A stretch of DNA of 10,222 nt from an uncultured Clostridia bacterium (GCA_947385505.1 CANDLP010000047.1:1-10222); one strand, 5' to 3'. Shown: positions 1-6,375, counted from the stretch's first letter. Numbers and translations: made by a program. The notes: generated by a model from the letters alone, not told the origin.

Positions 1-45
1 GATGACGCTCCGTGACTGGAGTTCAGACGTGTGCTCTTCCGATCT
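1..45 (+). other. Illumina P7 index and TruSeq read-2 adapter (assembly contamination)
   Basis: Bases 12-45 are the 34-nt TruSeq read-2 adapter, starting GTGACTGGAGTTC and ending GCTCTTCCGATCT. Bases 1-3 (GAT) fit the 3' end of the P7 oligo, and 4-11 (GACGCTCC) then fall where an 8-nt i7 index sits. This is sequencing-library sequence, not genome. Read in the frame of the following gene it gives the peptide RDWSSDVCSSDL, a well-known adapter-derived artefact in protein databases. Genomic sequence begins at about 46. Confidence 0.98.
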
Positions 46-643
46 GCTTCACGGGGATGCGTACCAAGATATGAACATGGGAGACAAAATACTTTGCTCC
101 GCCTTCACAAGCGTTTCCGCCCGTTCGGCGGGATTTAACATACGAGATATCGCTCTCGCCAACGACTTCTCCAAAGTAATCACAACAATACTGATGTTTA
201 TCGGTTCGGCTCCCGCTTCCACAGGCGGCGGCATAAGAGTGACAACTCTGGCGATACTGGCGGCTACCGTTATAGCGGTGCTTAAGGGGTATGACGATGT
301 AAGGCTGTACGGACACAGAGTGGGAAAAAGGCTTGTGTACAAAGCGGTGTCGGTACTGGTTCTGTCGGTAGTGTTCGTACTTATTTGTTTTACCACAATT
401 TATTTGCTGAATCCTGAGATATCGGAGGTGGATATTCTTTACGAAATAGTTTCCGCCGTTACTAACACAGGCTTTTCCACCGGCATTTCCGCTGCCGTCG
501 ACCCTGTATCGAAGCTTATGCTGTGTCTTGCCATGCTGGTGGGAAGAGTCGGTACCGTTTCTCTGCTGCTGTCATTTAAGGGAGACAAGGGAGACAGCGG
601 GAAAAATAAGATTTTGCCGGACTGCGAGCTTCTGATAGGCTGA
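46..643 (+). CDS. ktrB: KtrB/TrkH-family potassium transporter, 3' fragment
   Basis: This is the C-terminal part (about 198 codons) of a Trk/Ktr/HKT potassium-translocating membrane subunit; the 5' part is lost at the adapter junction. KtrB forms the K+ pathway in the membrane and works with a cytoplasmic RCK subunit (KtrA), which is not in the window. Visible family signatures in order are the third pore loop (SVSARSAGFN, about 112-141), the conserved membrane segment with STGGGIRVTT, the fourth pore loop (SAVTNTGFSTG), and the last helix with GRVGTVSLLLSF. The Gly residues of the two P-loops (SAGF, NTGF) are intact. The reading frame continues leftward into the adapter, so any protein starting there has a false N-terminus. 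KtrB rather than TrkH is favoured by the short tail, but this is not certain. Confidence 0.9.
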
Positions 644-722
644 CAAAGAGGCATTACGATCAAAAACAGGCAATTTCTGTTATTGTTCGAGAATTAACGC
701 TTTGAGTGTACTTTATAATCAA

Positions 723-752
723 TTGCAGACCTTAAAAACTGTTGTCTAAAAT
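723..752 (+). promoter_or_regulatory. possible promoter of the elaA-like gene
   Basis: TTGCAG (723-728) and TAAAAT (747-752) are separated by 18 bp and lie just upstream of a ribosome-binding site (AAAGGA, 771-776) that serves the ATG at 786. If real, the ATG at 753 would lie at or before the transcription start, so 786 is the usable start. The -35 match is poor, and a lone TATAAT at 714-719 is an alternative -10. Confidence 0.3.
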
Positions 753-785
753 ATGATCGTAAAGCAGTATAAAGGAATTTTTATA

Positions 786-1220
786 ATGGAGCTTAATATA
801 AAACACTTCAACGAGCTTACAGTTTCGGAGCTGTATGACATATTAAAACTGAGAGTTTCTGTATTTGTACTGGAGCAAAGCTGTTTGTATCAGGAACTGG
901 ACGATATGGACAAAAACGCCTTTCACCTCTGGTTATCGGACGGCGGGGGGATACAGGCTTACCTTCGCGTGCTGCCTGACAGCGTCTGGGGAGAAGTTTC
1001 AATAGGCAGAGTTATCTCCGTAAAGCGGCGGCAGGGCTTGGGAAGTCTAATACTTGCGGAGGGAATCAAAACGGCAAAGGAAAAATACGGCGCCGAAAAA
1101 ATAGCAATCGGGGCACAGCTTTACGCCAAAAGCTTTTATGAAAAGGCGGGATTTGTCAAAGCTTCCGAGGAATACGACGAGGACGGGATAACTCATATTA
1201 AAATGATCCTCGAACTTTAA
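786..1220 (+). CDS. elaA: ElaA-type GNAT N-acetyltransferase
   Basis: A 144-aa single-domain GNAT acetyltransferase, predicted cytosolic, using acetyl-CoA. The family substrate is not established. The ElaA signature is clear: LRVSVFVLEQSCLYQELDD at residues 22-40, the acetyl-CoA pyrophosphate loop RRQGLGSLIL at 81-90, the AQLYAKSFYEKAGF segment at 110-123, and the ElaA-like ending EEYDEDGITHIKM at 128-140. Length matches the family (about 150 aa). I chose ATG 786 because AAAGGA at 771-776 sits 9 nt upstream and the ElaA N-terminus begins there. An in-frame ATG at 753 adds 11 residues without a binding site. It is followed after 51 bp by the TrmN6-like gene in the same direction. Identification as ElaA is good; the role is unknown. 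Confidence 0.88.
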   Translation: MELNIKHFNELTVSELYDILKLRVSVFVLEQSCLYQELDDMDKNAFHLWLSDGGGIQAYLRVLPDSVWGEVSIGRVISVKRRQGLGSLILAEGIKTAKEKYGAEKIAIGAQLYAKSFYEKAGFVKASEEYDEDGITHIKMILEL

Positions 1221-1271
1221 AAAAGGCATTTTAATTTCAGAAAACTGCGTTTGAATTTCGAGGATAAAAAA

Positions 1272-1991
1272 ATGGAAGAAAAATTTCAATTGGGTTCCGT
1301 TGACATATATGTAAGCGAAGATCATCGTTTTGGCACCGACGCAGTACTTCTGGCGGATTTCGCGTCGCCTTTTCCCTCTGAAACGGTGTGCGATTTATGC
1401 ACGGGGTGCGGGATCATTCCTTTGTTTTTTTGCAAAAGCAAACCTCCGAAAAAGGTGTACGGAGTGGAGCTGCAGAAGGAAGCGGCTGATCTGTTCCGAA
1501 AATCGGTAAAAGAAAACGGGCTTGAAACGATTTTGTTCCCCGTGGAAGCCGATCTTACGGATACAAAAGCCCTTCTTGAGCATATACCTCGGAATTCGGC
1601 GGACTTGGTTACGGTAAATCCGCCGTATTATAAGGAAAATTCGGGAAAAACAAGACTTACGGAAGCCCAGAGGATTGCAAGACACGAAATTGCCTGCGAT
1701 CTCGGTCAAGTGATAGAAGCTGCCGATATCCTGCTGAAGTACGGCGGCTGTTTAAAAATGTGCCATCTTCCCGAAAGAACGGCTGAAATTTTTTATTTGA
1801 TGCAAAAAAGAAATATTCAGCCGAAAAAGCTTACCCTTGTTTACAACAAAGCGGGAGAAAAGCCGTGGCTGGCGCTTATATCTGGGAAAAAGGGCGGAAA
1901 AGTGGGATTGGATATAGATAAACCGCTGATAATGAGAGAGGAAAACGGGAGTTATTCCGAAAGGCTTCTGGAAATATACGGTATGCAATAG
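1272..1991 (+). CDS. trmN6: TrmN6-type tRNA (adenine-N6) methyltransferase
   Basis: A 239-aa class I SAM-dependent methyltransferase. Members of this group (E. coli YfiC/TrmN6, B. subtilis YabB) methylate N6 of A37 in tRNA-Val. Visible motifs are the N-terminal FGTDAVLLADF (residues 20-30), SAM-binding motif I DLCTGCGIIP (41-50), acidic motif II around E66 (YGVELQ), and the catalytic NPPY (116-119) typical of N6-adenine methyltransferases. The start is ATG 1272, with GAGGA at 1260-1264 spaced 7 nt. A TTG at 1251 would add seven residues and lie upstream of that site. The rsmI gene follows 47 bp later. The same YabB-RsmI neighbourhood occurs in B. subtilis (there with a GIY-YIG gene between them, absent here), which supports the call. 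tRNA specificity in this organism is inferred. Confidence 0.88.
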   Translation: MEEKFQLGSVDIYVSEDHRFGTDAVLLADFASPFPSETVCDLCTGCGIIPLFFCKSKPPKKVYGVELQKEAADLFRKSVKENGLETILFPVEADLTDTKALLEHIPRNSADLVTVNPPYYKENSGKTRLTEAQRIARHEIACDLGQVIEAADILLKYGGCLKMCHLPERTAEIFYLMQKRNIQPKKLTLVYNKAGEKPWLALISGKKGGKVGLDIDKPLIMREENGSYSERLLEIYGMQ

Positions 1992-2038
1992 TATTTCGCG
2001 TATAAATTTTTCGCAAAATAGAAAGGAACGGCGTAAAA

Positions 2039-2857
2039 TTGGGCAAAATATATGTGGTGGGGACTCCCATAGGCAATTTAGGGGATTTTTCCGAAAGGGC
2101 GCAGGAAACCTTAAAAAATGTGGATTTTATCTGTGCCGAAGACACAAGGGTCACCGCCGTGCTATTAAATAAATTCGGAATAAAAAAGCCCATAATAAGC
2201 TACCATGAGCACAACGCGCGGGAAAGGGGCGAAGAAATCCTTCCGAGACTTCTGGAAGGAGAAAGCTGCGCGGTTGTTACGGACGCGGGAATGCCTTGTA
2301 TCAGCGACCCCGGAGAGGAATTGGTAAAGCTTTGCGCGGAACACGGTATAGAAACGGTTGCCGTGCCCGGCCCTACCGCCGCTGTGACGGCGCTCGCAAT
2401 AAGCGGGCTTCCAACCAAACGTTTTTGTTTCGAGGGCTTTCTCAGCGTTACCAAACGAATACGAAGGGAGCATTTGGAGGAGCTTAAATCCCTTCCCATG
2501 ACCCTTATATTTTACGAGGCGCCCCATAAGCTTAAAAACACCCTTAACGATCTTCTGGAAGTTCTGGGGGACAGGCGGATAAGCCTTTGCCGTGAGCTTA
2601 CAAAGCTTCACGAGGAGGTAATACGTGGAACTGTAAGCGAAATGATAGCTTTGTATAAGGAAAAGGAACCTAAGGGCGAGTATGTGCTTGTGGTCGAGGG
2701 GGCAAAAAAAGCGCCTTCGGAGGAAATTACGCGGGAACAAGCGGCGGAGCTTGCGCGTAAGCTTATTGAAGAAGGAATGAAGGCGTCGGAGGCATGTAAA
2801 GAGATTGCCAGAAAAACAGGTTTTCCCAAATCGGAAATCTACCGTATTATACAATAA
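2039..2857 (+). CDS. rsmI: 16S rRNA (cytidine-1402-2'-O)-methyltransferase RsmI
   Basis: A 272-aa member of the tetrapyrrole-methylase fold family. RsmI 2'-O-methylates C1402 in the decoding centre of 16S rRNA. Diagnostic blocks are VGTPIGNLGD (7-16), AEDTR (33-37), TDAGMPCISDPG (81-92, a slight variant of the usual DAGTPAISDPG), VPGPTAAVTAL (109-119), FYEAPHK (158-164) and CRELTKLHEE (184-193). The C-terminal 45 residues form the helical domain usual in this family. The start is TTG at 2039, preceded by AAAGGA at 2022-2027; the protein then begins MGKIYVVGTP as the family does, and no ATG in this frame fits. It is likely co-transcribed with the upstream methyltransferase gene and, after 26 bp, the 45-aa membrane gene. 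Confidence 0.96.
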   Translation: MGKIYVVGTPIGNLGDFSERAQETLKNVDFICAEDTRVTAVLLNKFGIKKPIISYHEHNARERGEEILPRLLEGESCAVVTDAGMPCISDPGEELVKLCAEHGIETVAVPGPTAAVTALAISGLPTKRFCFEGFLSVTKRIRREHLEELKSLPMTLIFYEAPHKLKNTLNDLLEVLGDRRISLCRELTKLHEEVIRGTVSEMIALYKEKEPKGEYVLVVEGAKKAPSEEITREQAAELARKLIEEGMKASEACKEIARKTGFPKSEIYRIIQ

Positions 2858-2883
2858 GAAATTAAGAAAGGCGGATTAAAAAT

Positions 2884-3021
2884 ATGAATAAGAGCAAGTT
2901 AAGCATGGTCTTGGCGATAGCGGCAATATTGGGCGCGGTGGCCGTTCTCATTTACAAGCTTGGGCAGCAGTCGGGAAGCCGTGCAAGCTGGAGCGAATAT
3001 GACGATTACGGATGGTCTTAA
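2884..3021 (+). CDS. 45-aa single-pass membrane protein
   Basis: A small ORF of 45 codons, easy to miss by length. It begins MNKSKLSMVL, has one hydrophobic helix at about residues 7-25, and ends in a short polar tail rich in Ser, Tyr, Trp and Asp (WSEYDDYGWS). The basic N-terminus suggests an N-in, C-out orientation. A binding site (AAAGGCGGA, 2867-2875) stands 8 nt before the ATG. The stop TAA (3019-3021) directly abuts the TTG start of the next gene with no gap, which suggests translational coupling and a shared task with that membrane-anchored protein. I do not recognise the family. The spacing, the binding site and the clean helix make it very likely real. Confidence 0.72.
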   Translation: MNKSKLSMVLAIAAILGAVAVLIYKLGQQSGSRASWSEYDDYGWS

Positions 3022-4302
3022 TTGAAGCGCCGTGCTTTGGCCGCCGTTTTAGCGGGAATTGTGGCTTTTTCACTTGCAACTGCGCTTTTAATCTATTTCG
3101 ATCCTTTTAAAAGTATTTTCGATATGGTTTTTGTACAGCAGGAGGAACCGCCGCTCAGCAGCGTGGAATACAGCTCCATATGGCATGTCAGTGAAGAAAC
3201 GGAGGAAGTGTCCGAGCTAAGGGACATTATTGACAGATATTTTGAATGCTTTTATTCCGCATTGGGGGACAGAGAATTTGAAGGCGAAAGAGTAATGGAA
3301 GGATTTTTTGTTGACAGCTGCAACGATTCCGTTTACAGCCTTGCCGCTATGACTTCGGGAGCCGGCCGTCTTGCCCGCTCCAATATTGACCTTTCCCTCA
3401 GTGCAGTAAAAACGCATATACGCCTTGAGAACGTAGTCAAGGTCAATAAGGACGGGTATATATACACCCTGAAGCAAAGCGCAGAGCTGACACATAAAGC
3501 GATGACGGGAATCAACAGCGGGGAGGGTATATATACCCATACATTTATTTTCGAGCGAATAGGCGGCAATTGGTACCTTACATTTCACGAATGCGACGGA
3601 GGAGCGTGGAGCTATGCCGAAAAGGCTCTCAATGCCTTATGCGGTACAAACTCTCCGTCTTATTCGCAGCTTTATAATTCCTACCCGAAATTTGCTCAAA
3701 AATTAGCCGAAAACGCCAAAAGCAACGCCGAGTTAATAAGAACAAGCGGTTATGACGCAAATTATCCGCAGCCGGAGATTATTTATAACAGAGAGGCGGC
3801 GGCGGAGTACGCTCAACGGTGGACTTCGGTTATAAGCGAAAGCCGCAACACCGAGCAATGGGCGGATTACGACAATGACAGCGGTAATTTTATATCCCAA
3901 TGTATTTACAGCGGCGTGGGAGAGATGGACACCCGCGGAAACTATATATGGAAATGGTTCGGCCCGCACGTGAATTACACAAAAGAAGACGAAGGCTGTT
4001 CAATGTCCTGGACGGAGGGAGATAATTTTCGTCTTTACTGCACCGGCAATGACAGACGAGGACTGTGTGCGTATGCAGACATGGCCGGAGGCCAGATTGA
4101 AAAAGGAGATATAGTTCAGCTTGTTACAGCGGGAAGCGCGGTATCGCAAGCCGTTGTGACCGATATAGTTACCGATGTTTACGGCAATAAGCTGGATTTT
4201 CTGGTTTGCGGTCATGACAGCGATCTGGTCAGATATCCGGTCAGCGCTTTGCACTGCGACGAAATAAGGTTTATTAAAATATTAGGCTATAATAAGGATT
4301 GA
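3022..4302 (+). CDS. Membrane-anchored Amidase_6-like protein, catalytic residues apparently lost
   Basis: A 426-aa extracytoplasmic protein. Residues 1-25 are an uncleaved-looking signal anchor (MKRR, then a hydrophobic helix and FDPF). Residues about 64-190 form a region that looks NTF2-like, ending in WYLTFHECDGG. Residues about 255-425 match the Amidase_6 pattern: YNREAAAEYAQRW (255-267), a D-x-x-NF-SQ motif (286-293), the W/WF segment (310-313), KGDIVQ (361-366), AVV (377-379) and a late GHDSD (397-401). In active members of this papain-like family the first motif is DCTNF and the later one is HSxIV. Here they read DSGNF (S287) and SQAVV (Q376), so the nucleophilic Cys and the His are missing by my alignment. 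The start is TTG 3022, directly after the previous stop; it is supported by the signal anchor, which the next ATG (residue 34) would delete. Function is unknown; cell-wall binding or a pseudoenzyme role is inferred. Confidence 0.78.
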   Translation: MKRRALAAVLAGIVAFSLATALLIYFDPFKSIFDMVFVQQEEPPLSSVEYSSIWHVSEETEEVSELRDIIDRYFECFYSALGDREFEGERVMEGFFVDSCNDSVYSLAAMTSGAGRLARSNIDLSLSAVKTHIRLENVVKVNKDGYIYTLKQSAELTHKAMTGINSGEGIYTHTFIFERIGGNWYLTFHECDGGAWSYAEKALNALCGTNSPSYSQLYNSYPKFAQKLAENAKSNAELIRTSGYDANYPQPEIIYNREAAAEYAQRWTSVISESRNTEQWADYDNDSGNFISQCIYSGVGEMDTRGNYIWKWFGPHVNYTKEDEGCSMSWTEGDNFRLYCTGNDRRGLCAYADMAGGQIEKGDIVQLVTAGSAVSQAVVTDIVTDVYGNKLDFLVCGHDSDLVRYPVSALHCDEIRFIKILGYNKD

Positions 4303-4327
4303 CAAAGTTCATTTACTTTGTTATAAT
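4299..4327 (+). promoter_or_regulatory. Consensus sigma-70/A promoter with a palindromic spacer
   Basis: TTGACA (4299-4304) and TATAAT (4322-4327) are both perfect and 17 bp apart. The -35 box overlaps the TGA stop (4300-4302) of the amidase-like gene. Between the boxes lies a perfect inverted repeat, ACAAAGT (4302-4308) and ACTTTGT (4315-4321), with a 6-bp centre. The expected start is about 4334. It should drive the phosphatidyltransferase gene and the gene after it. The palindrome could be a repressor operator, but that is inference. Confidence 0.88.
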
Positions 4328-4333
4328 AAAAAG

Positions 4334-4451
4334 ATAAGATGTATATAGGCAATTGTCTCATATACAAAAAATGAAGATGGGAAATGCGAAACGCCAATAT
4401 ATAAATAAACAGGTATTTCGCACACTGTGGAGAGAACTGCATAGGAAAATT
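4334..4451 (+). promoter_or_regulatory. Structured 5' leader of the phosphatidyltransferase gene
   Basis: About 118 nt of untranslated leader between the predicted start and the ATG at 4452. A hairpin close to the 5' end pairs GTATAT (4341-4346) with ATATAC (4360-4365) and AGGC (4347-4350) with GTCT (4355-4358), with an AATT loop and one bulged C. A second possible stem pairs TGCGAAA (4385-4391) with TTTCGCA (4416-4422). There is no U-run after either stem, so this is not an obvious attenuator. It matches no riboswitch class I recognise. Confidence 0.45.
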
Positions 4452-5048
4452 ATGAATAACAAACTTAAAAGAGAGCTTTTCAGCGTACCTAACATACTGA
4501 CATATTTCCGTATAATTCTTATACCGGTATTTGTTGTATTTTATGTTAATTCCGCGCACCGCATTAAATATTATATCGCATCGGTCATGGTTCTGATTGC
4601 TTCGGGAATTACGGATGTGCTTGACGGAAGAATAGCGAGAAAATATGATCAGATCACCGAATTGGGAAAGCTTCTTGATCCGGTTGCTGATAAACTGTCG
4701 CAATGCGCGATTTTAGCCTGTCTCGTAATGAGATACAGGTTGTTTATACCTATTCTCGCCATATTTGTAATAAAGGAAATTACAATGGCGATACTGGCTT
4801 TGGTGTTTTACCGGTTGGGAAGAAAGCTCAGAGGCGCGCATTGGTACGGAAAAATCGCTACAAGCTCTTTTTATCTTATAACTATTTTTCTTTTGTTAGT
4901 GCCGCACGGAAAGGTGCCCGTCCAGGTATCCGACGCACTGATTCTTTTAAGCGGAGCTTTTATGCTGTTTGCTTTTATAATGTATTTAAGAGTTTACATT
5001 ATTATGTGGAAGGATCATAAAGAGAACAAGCCCAATAAAAGATACTGA
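4452..5048 (+). CDS. CDP-alcohol phosphatidyltransferase (PgsA-like)
   Basis: A 198-aa integral membrane enzyme of phospholipid synthesis. The family displaces CMP from CDP-diacylglycerol with an alcohol; PgsA uses glycerol-3-phosphate to make phosphatidylglycerol phosphate. The complete signature D-x2-D-G-x2-A-R-x8-G-x3-D-x3-D is present: D55, D58, G59, A62, R63, G72, D76 and D80 (DVLDGRIARKYDQITELG, then KLLDPVAD). The start NNKLKRELFSVPNILTYFRI is typical of PgsA and cardiolipin-synthase-type members, and about five to six helices follow. ATG 4452 is chosen for AGGA at 4443-4446, although spacing is short (5 nt). A TTG at 4353 would add 33 residues from the leader. The exact alcohol substrate cannot be settled from sequence; pgsA is most likely. 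Confidence 0.88.
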   Translation: MNNKLKRELFSVPNILTYFRIILIPVFVVFYVNSAHRIKYYIASVMVLIASGITDVLDGRIARKYDQITELGKLLDPVADKLSQCAILACLVMRYRLFIPILAIFVIKEITMAILALVFYRLGRKLRGAHWYGKIATSSFYLITIFLLLVPHGKVPVQVSDALILLSGAFMLFAFIMYLRVYIIMWKDHKENKPNKRY

Positions 5049-5081
5049 TATTACATTAAATCAAATAATTAGGAGTATGAG

Positions 5082-5621
5082 ATGTTCGGTTGGTTCAGAA
5101 GTTCCCCTCCGATAAACAACGGGGACTTTAAAATAAACATAGATCAAAAAGGAATAACAATTAACGGTAAAAAGAAATTTTCTCTTCCCGTAGATCTTAA
5201 AAAACTGATCAAAATTTTCGGCAGCCCAAGAGCTGCAATGTTTGAAACCGACCGTGAAAATAAAGAGTTTCTTGAGGAAATGCACGGCAAAAACACCGTT
5301 ACTAACCGTGTAAATTACGCGTGGGACTTACTCGGAGTGTATTGCTATACATTAAACGGAAAAAAGGTCGGCTGCTTCGGTATCCGAACCGCCGAAACGC
5401 TTAAGACGGCTTATCCCCATTCACCCCGCGCAGCGTTCCGGGGCGTTGTAACAATAAACGGAGAACATTGGCTGAATGCTATTAAGAGGGGAGAAGACTG
5501 CGAAGTTTTTCTTAACCTTAACAGTTTAGGATACAGTATTATAGCAGAGTATACCGATGATGAAATTAGTCCTTCTGTAAGAGGGGAACAGGACTTTAAG
5601 GGGATTGAAATTCAAAGATGA
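5082..5621 (+). CDS. 179-aa protein of unknown function
   Basis: A soluble-looking protein without signal peptide or membrane helix. The start is well supported: AGGAG (5071-5075) stands 6 nt before the ATG. It begins MFGWFRSSPP; residues 16-36 look like beta strands (FKINIDQKGITINGKKKFSL), then VDLKKLIKIFGSPR (37-50). A second block contains WDLLGVYCYTLNGKKVGCFG (81-100), and a third strand-rich segment is GVVTINGEHW (121-130). I cannot place it in a named family with confidence. It lies 33 bp after the phosphatidyltransferase gene with no promoter visible between them, so it is probably in the same transcript. That location alone does not prove a link to lipid synthesis. Confidence 0.75.
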   Translation: MFGWFRSSPPINNGDFKINIDQKGITINGKKKFSLPVDLKKLIKIFGSPRAAMFETDRENKEFLEEMHGKNTVTNRVNYAWDLLGVYCYTLNGKKVGCFGIRTAETLKTAYPHSPRAAFRGVVTINGEHWLNAIKRGEDCEVFLNLNSLGYSIIAEYTDDEISPSVRGEQDFKGIEIQR

Positions 5622-5711
5622 GTTTTTGCTGCAAGTTACGGTTAGAAACAGGAAATAAAATACCTTTTTGTGTGTGGAAGGATATTTGAAAGGAATTTTT
5701 GATTTTTGGGT

Positions 5712-5768
5712 AAAAAATAAAAAATTTTTTAAAAAAGGTATTGACTTTTTTTAAAAATAGTGTATAAT
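5712..5768 (+). promoter_or_regulatory. tRNA promoter with A/T-tract UP-like element
   Basis: TTGACT (5741-5746) and TATAAT (5763-5768) are 16 bp apart and lie 16 bp before the tRNA-Pro gene. Directly upstream (5712-5737) are alternating A- and T-tracts of six to seven bases, as expected of an UP element that contacts the RNA polymerase alpha subunit at stable-RNA promoters. Confidence 0.8.
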
Positions 5769-5784
5769 TATTTAAGTAATAAGT

Positions 5785-5861
5785 CGGGGTGTGGCGCAGA
5801 TTGGTAGCGCGCTACCTTGGGGTGGTAGAGGTCGTCGGTTCAAGTCCGGTCACTCCGACCA
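5785..5861 (+). tRNA. tRNA-Pro(GGG) with encoded CCA
   Basis: A full cloverleaf can be drawn. The acceptor stem is CGGGGTG (5785-5791) with CACTCCG (5851-5857), one G-U. The D stem is GCGC (5794-5797) with GCGC (5807-5810). The anticodon stem is CTACC (5812-5816) with GGTAG (5824-5828), holding the loop TTGGGGT, so the anticodon is GGG (5819-5821), decoding CCC/CCU. The T stem GTCGG/CCGGT (two G-U pairs) encloses TTCAAGT (5839-5845). The discriminator is A5858 and CCA (5859-5861) is encoded. It begins with C1, as bacterial tRNA-Pro does. It has its own promoter and terminator and stands alone. Confidence 0.96.
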
Positions 5862-5870
5862 TAAAGGTAA

Positions 5871-5916
5871 ACTTTCATAGGTTCTATCAAAAAGCCTATG
5901 AAAGTGTATCTTTTTA
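5871..5916 (+). terminator. Intrinsic terminator of tRNA-Pro
   Basis: A perfect 11-bp stem, ACTTTCATAGG (5871-5881) with CCTATGAAAGT (5895-5905), 13-nt loop, followed by the T-rich GTATCTTTTTATTT. It begins 9 nt after the CCA end. Confidence 0.88.
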
Positions 5917-5917
5917 T

Positions 5918-6288
5918 TTAAAGCAAATAAAGCAAACGGCGAAGCGCGTGAACACTCCGCCGAGTGCAAAAAATCAAATGAATCCAAACTCCTGTTACCT
6001 TTTATTTTGACGTGTCAACCCAGCAACGCACAATGGCGCACGCCCCTGTACTTGCTTCCGAGGTAGCTCAACCGAAAAGGTGTATATACTCGCTATGATG
6101 TTCAGTCACGGCGCAGTTGTTACGGAAACAGAGGAACTTGTTTCTTGCAGGAGGGGTTATTCAATTTGTACGGCTAAAACGCGTATAGGTTTTGCCGGAA
6201 ACGAAAAATTGACCGCATTATCACAATGCTGACAATTTCTAGGTATATTTTAATCGCTTGAAAAAGCAATCAAAACGAAACGAATATC
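5918..6288. other. Non-coding stretch with a GC-richer block, possible relic
   Basis: No gene with a start, binding site and reasonable length is visible on either strand. From about 6010 to 6240 the base composition is near half GC, unlike the AT-rich DNA to the right. Short open runs exist: 21 and 45 codons on + (from 6032 and 6098) and 37 codons on - without an ATG (ending near 6003). An interrupted palindrome TTGAC-GT-GTCAA lies at 6007-6018. It may be a degraded gene, a conserved mobile-element fragment or a structured RNA; I cannot decide. Confidence 0.45.
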
Positions 6289-6336
6289 GAAAAACAAACA
6301 AAAGCGCGCTCACTGCCATACCAAAACAGTGAACGC
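6289..6336 (-). terminator. Possible terminator of the leftward antisense RNA
   Basis: Read on the - strand, CGC/GCG (6334-6336 with 6306-6308) and TCACTG/CAGTGA (6327-6332 with 6310-6315) form a stem broken by one C-A mismatch, loop of 11. It is followed by a T-rich run (TTTTGTTTGTTTTT, complement of 6290-6303). The imperfect stem lowers confidence. Confidence 0.5.
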
Positions 6337-6340
6337 ACCC

Positions 6341-6369
6341 TTGACAAATGTATCTAAACGTGTTAAAAT
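6341..6369 (+). promoter_or_regulatory. Near-consensus promoter of a short RNA, with a direct repeat
   Basis: TTGACA (6341-6346) and TAAAAT (6364-6369), 17 bp apart, point rightward into a stretch with no ORF. AAATGTAT occurs twice, at 6346-6353 and 6366-6373, exactly 20 bp apart (about two helical turns). One copy follows the -35 box and the other overlaps the -10 box, an arrangement suited to a regulator. The predicted start is about 6376. Confidence 0.75.
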
Positions 6370-6375
6370 GTATAC

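Noticed and set aside
665..681. Terminator after ktrB (AACAG/CTGTT)
   Set aside because: A 5-bp AT-rich stem without a proper T-run; too weak to call.
2165..2854. 229-codon ORF on - opposite rsmI
   Set aside because: Antisense shadow of a clearly identified gene; no domain, no binding site.
4353..4451. N-terminal extension of the phosphatidyltransferase from TTG 4353
   Set aside because: The added 33 residues have no binding site upstream and are unlike the family; ATG 4452 has one.
5839..5861. Attachment-site duplication of the tRNA-Pro 3' end
   Set aside because: I looked for repeats of GGTTCAAGTCCG and CTCCGACCA to the right and saw none; it could lie beyond the window.
5789..6010. 73-codon ORF on +
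   Set aside because: It runs through the tRNA-Pro gene and its terminator; a shadow with no binding site.
6239..6319. 26-codon hydrophobic/basic ORF on -, as a type I toxin
   Set aside because: No ribosome-binding site, and its ATG lies inside the predicted terminator stem; kept only as something to test.
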